A stretch of 64,000 nt of DNA. It comes from Paenarthrobacter aurescens TC1 (GTDB taxonomy: Bacteria; Actinomycetota; Actinomycetes; Actinomycetales; Micrococcaceae). Location of the stretch: the NCBI GenBank assembly GCA_000014925.1, contig CP000474.1, forward strand, positions 1,302,001-1,366,000. Direction: 5' to 3'. Positions 63,962 to 64,000 of the stretch are shown piece after piece. The number at the start of each line of letters is the position of its first letter. Position 1 is the stretch's first letter. The notes beneath the pieces were generated by a model. It did no database searches and was not told the origin of the DNA. It was given only the letters and a program-made list of their open reading frames with translations. The position numbers and the translations under genes were made by a program.

Positions 63962-64000
63962 GCTCGTGTGCCTTCCAAGGTCTTGTTTGAAGCCGGTGCT

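Overview
This window is a typical stretch of chromosome from a high-GC Gram-positive actinobacterium. Gene content and order (sdhC-sdhD-sdhA-sdhB; eno - septum protein - DUF501 - ppx - subtilase - NDH-2; Crp/GlxR-type operators; many TANNNT boxes 6-7 bases before a start codon) point to Micrococcaceae, most likely Arthrobacter or Paenarthrobacter. That assignment rests on gene recognition and was not tested by a search. I see no insertion sequence, integrase, phage gene, rRNA, CRISPR array or restriction system. The window is dense: about 53 protein genes and one tRNA.

Layout. 1-3420: a truncated gene on the minus strand (racemase-like start) diverges from an amino-acid permease and a flavin amine oxidase. 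3532-5997: a PadR regulator with a membrane partner, a gamma-carbonic-anhydrase-like protein and a methyltransferase, all on the minus strand. 6019-9443: a one-carbon block in which purU faces glyA-folD, with a ZTP (pfl) riboswitch ahead of glyA. 9586-12276: a three-gene drug/polysaccharide-type ABC exporter. 12303-15952: an MFS symporter and a C45-type acyltransferase/peptidase divergent from a LacI regulator, with a perfect palindrome between them. 16033-20448: a membrane protein, exonuclease III, trpS, a 2'-5' RNA ligase-like protein, a YihY membrane protein and a 50-residue glycine-rich protein. 20477-26008: two carbohydrate-active enzymes, a solute-binding protein without its permeases, and a hydrolase. 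26140-29682: the succinate dehydrogenase operon. 29936-34443: GDP-mannose synthesis, an M20 amidohydrolase and an OhrR/Ohr peroxide-resistance operon with an added oxidoreductase. 34689-45223: a nucleoside-scavenging region (BmpA-type lipoprotein, ABC ATPase, two permeases, cytidine deaminase, thymidine phosphorylase, adenosine deaminase) that also contains two DedA membrane proteins and a MazG pyrophosphohydrolase. 45340-53178: enolase, FtsB/DivIC-like protein, DUF501, Ppx/GppA, subtilase, NDH-2 and an ACT-GNAT protein, then a tRNA with anticodon TAA. 53497-60051: a branched-chain amino-acid ABC system split into a lipoprotein gene on the plus strand and livHMGF on the minus strand, with a lipid kinase between them and Crp-like sites at both ends. 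60457-63961: a Bax inhibitor-1 family protein, a thiolase and galactokinase.

How it works together. Most of the window is housekeeping (TCA cycle, glycolysis, one-carbon metabolism, tRNA charging) interleaved with uptake and salvage of amino acids, nucleosides and sugars. Local regulation can be read from the DNA: a ZTP riboswitch, a LacI palindrome, a 21-bp OhrR palindrome, two CRE-like boxes in the sugar cluster, two Crp/GlxR-like boxes in the liv system and a palindrome on the padR start. Intergenic regions carry many long hairpins, several of which look like members of one repeat family. I found no clearly new multi-gene system. The most unusual items are the extracytoplasmic domain fused to LivH, the short-armed tRNA with anticodon TAA, the orphan binding protein with its two glycosidases, and the density of apparent leaderless genes.
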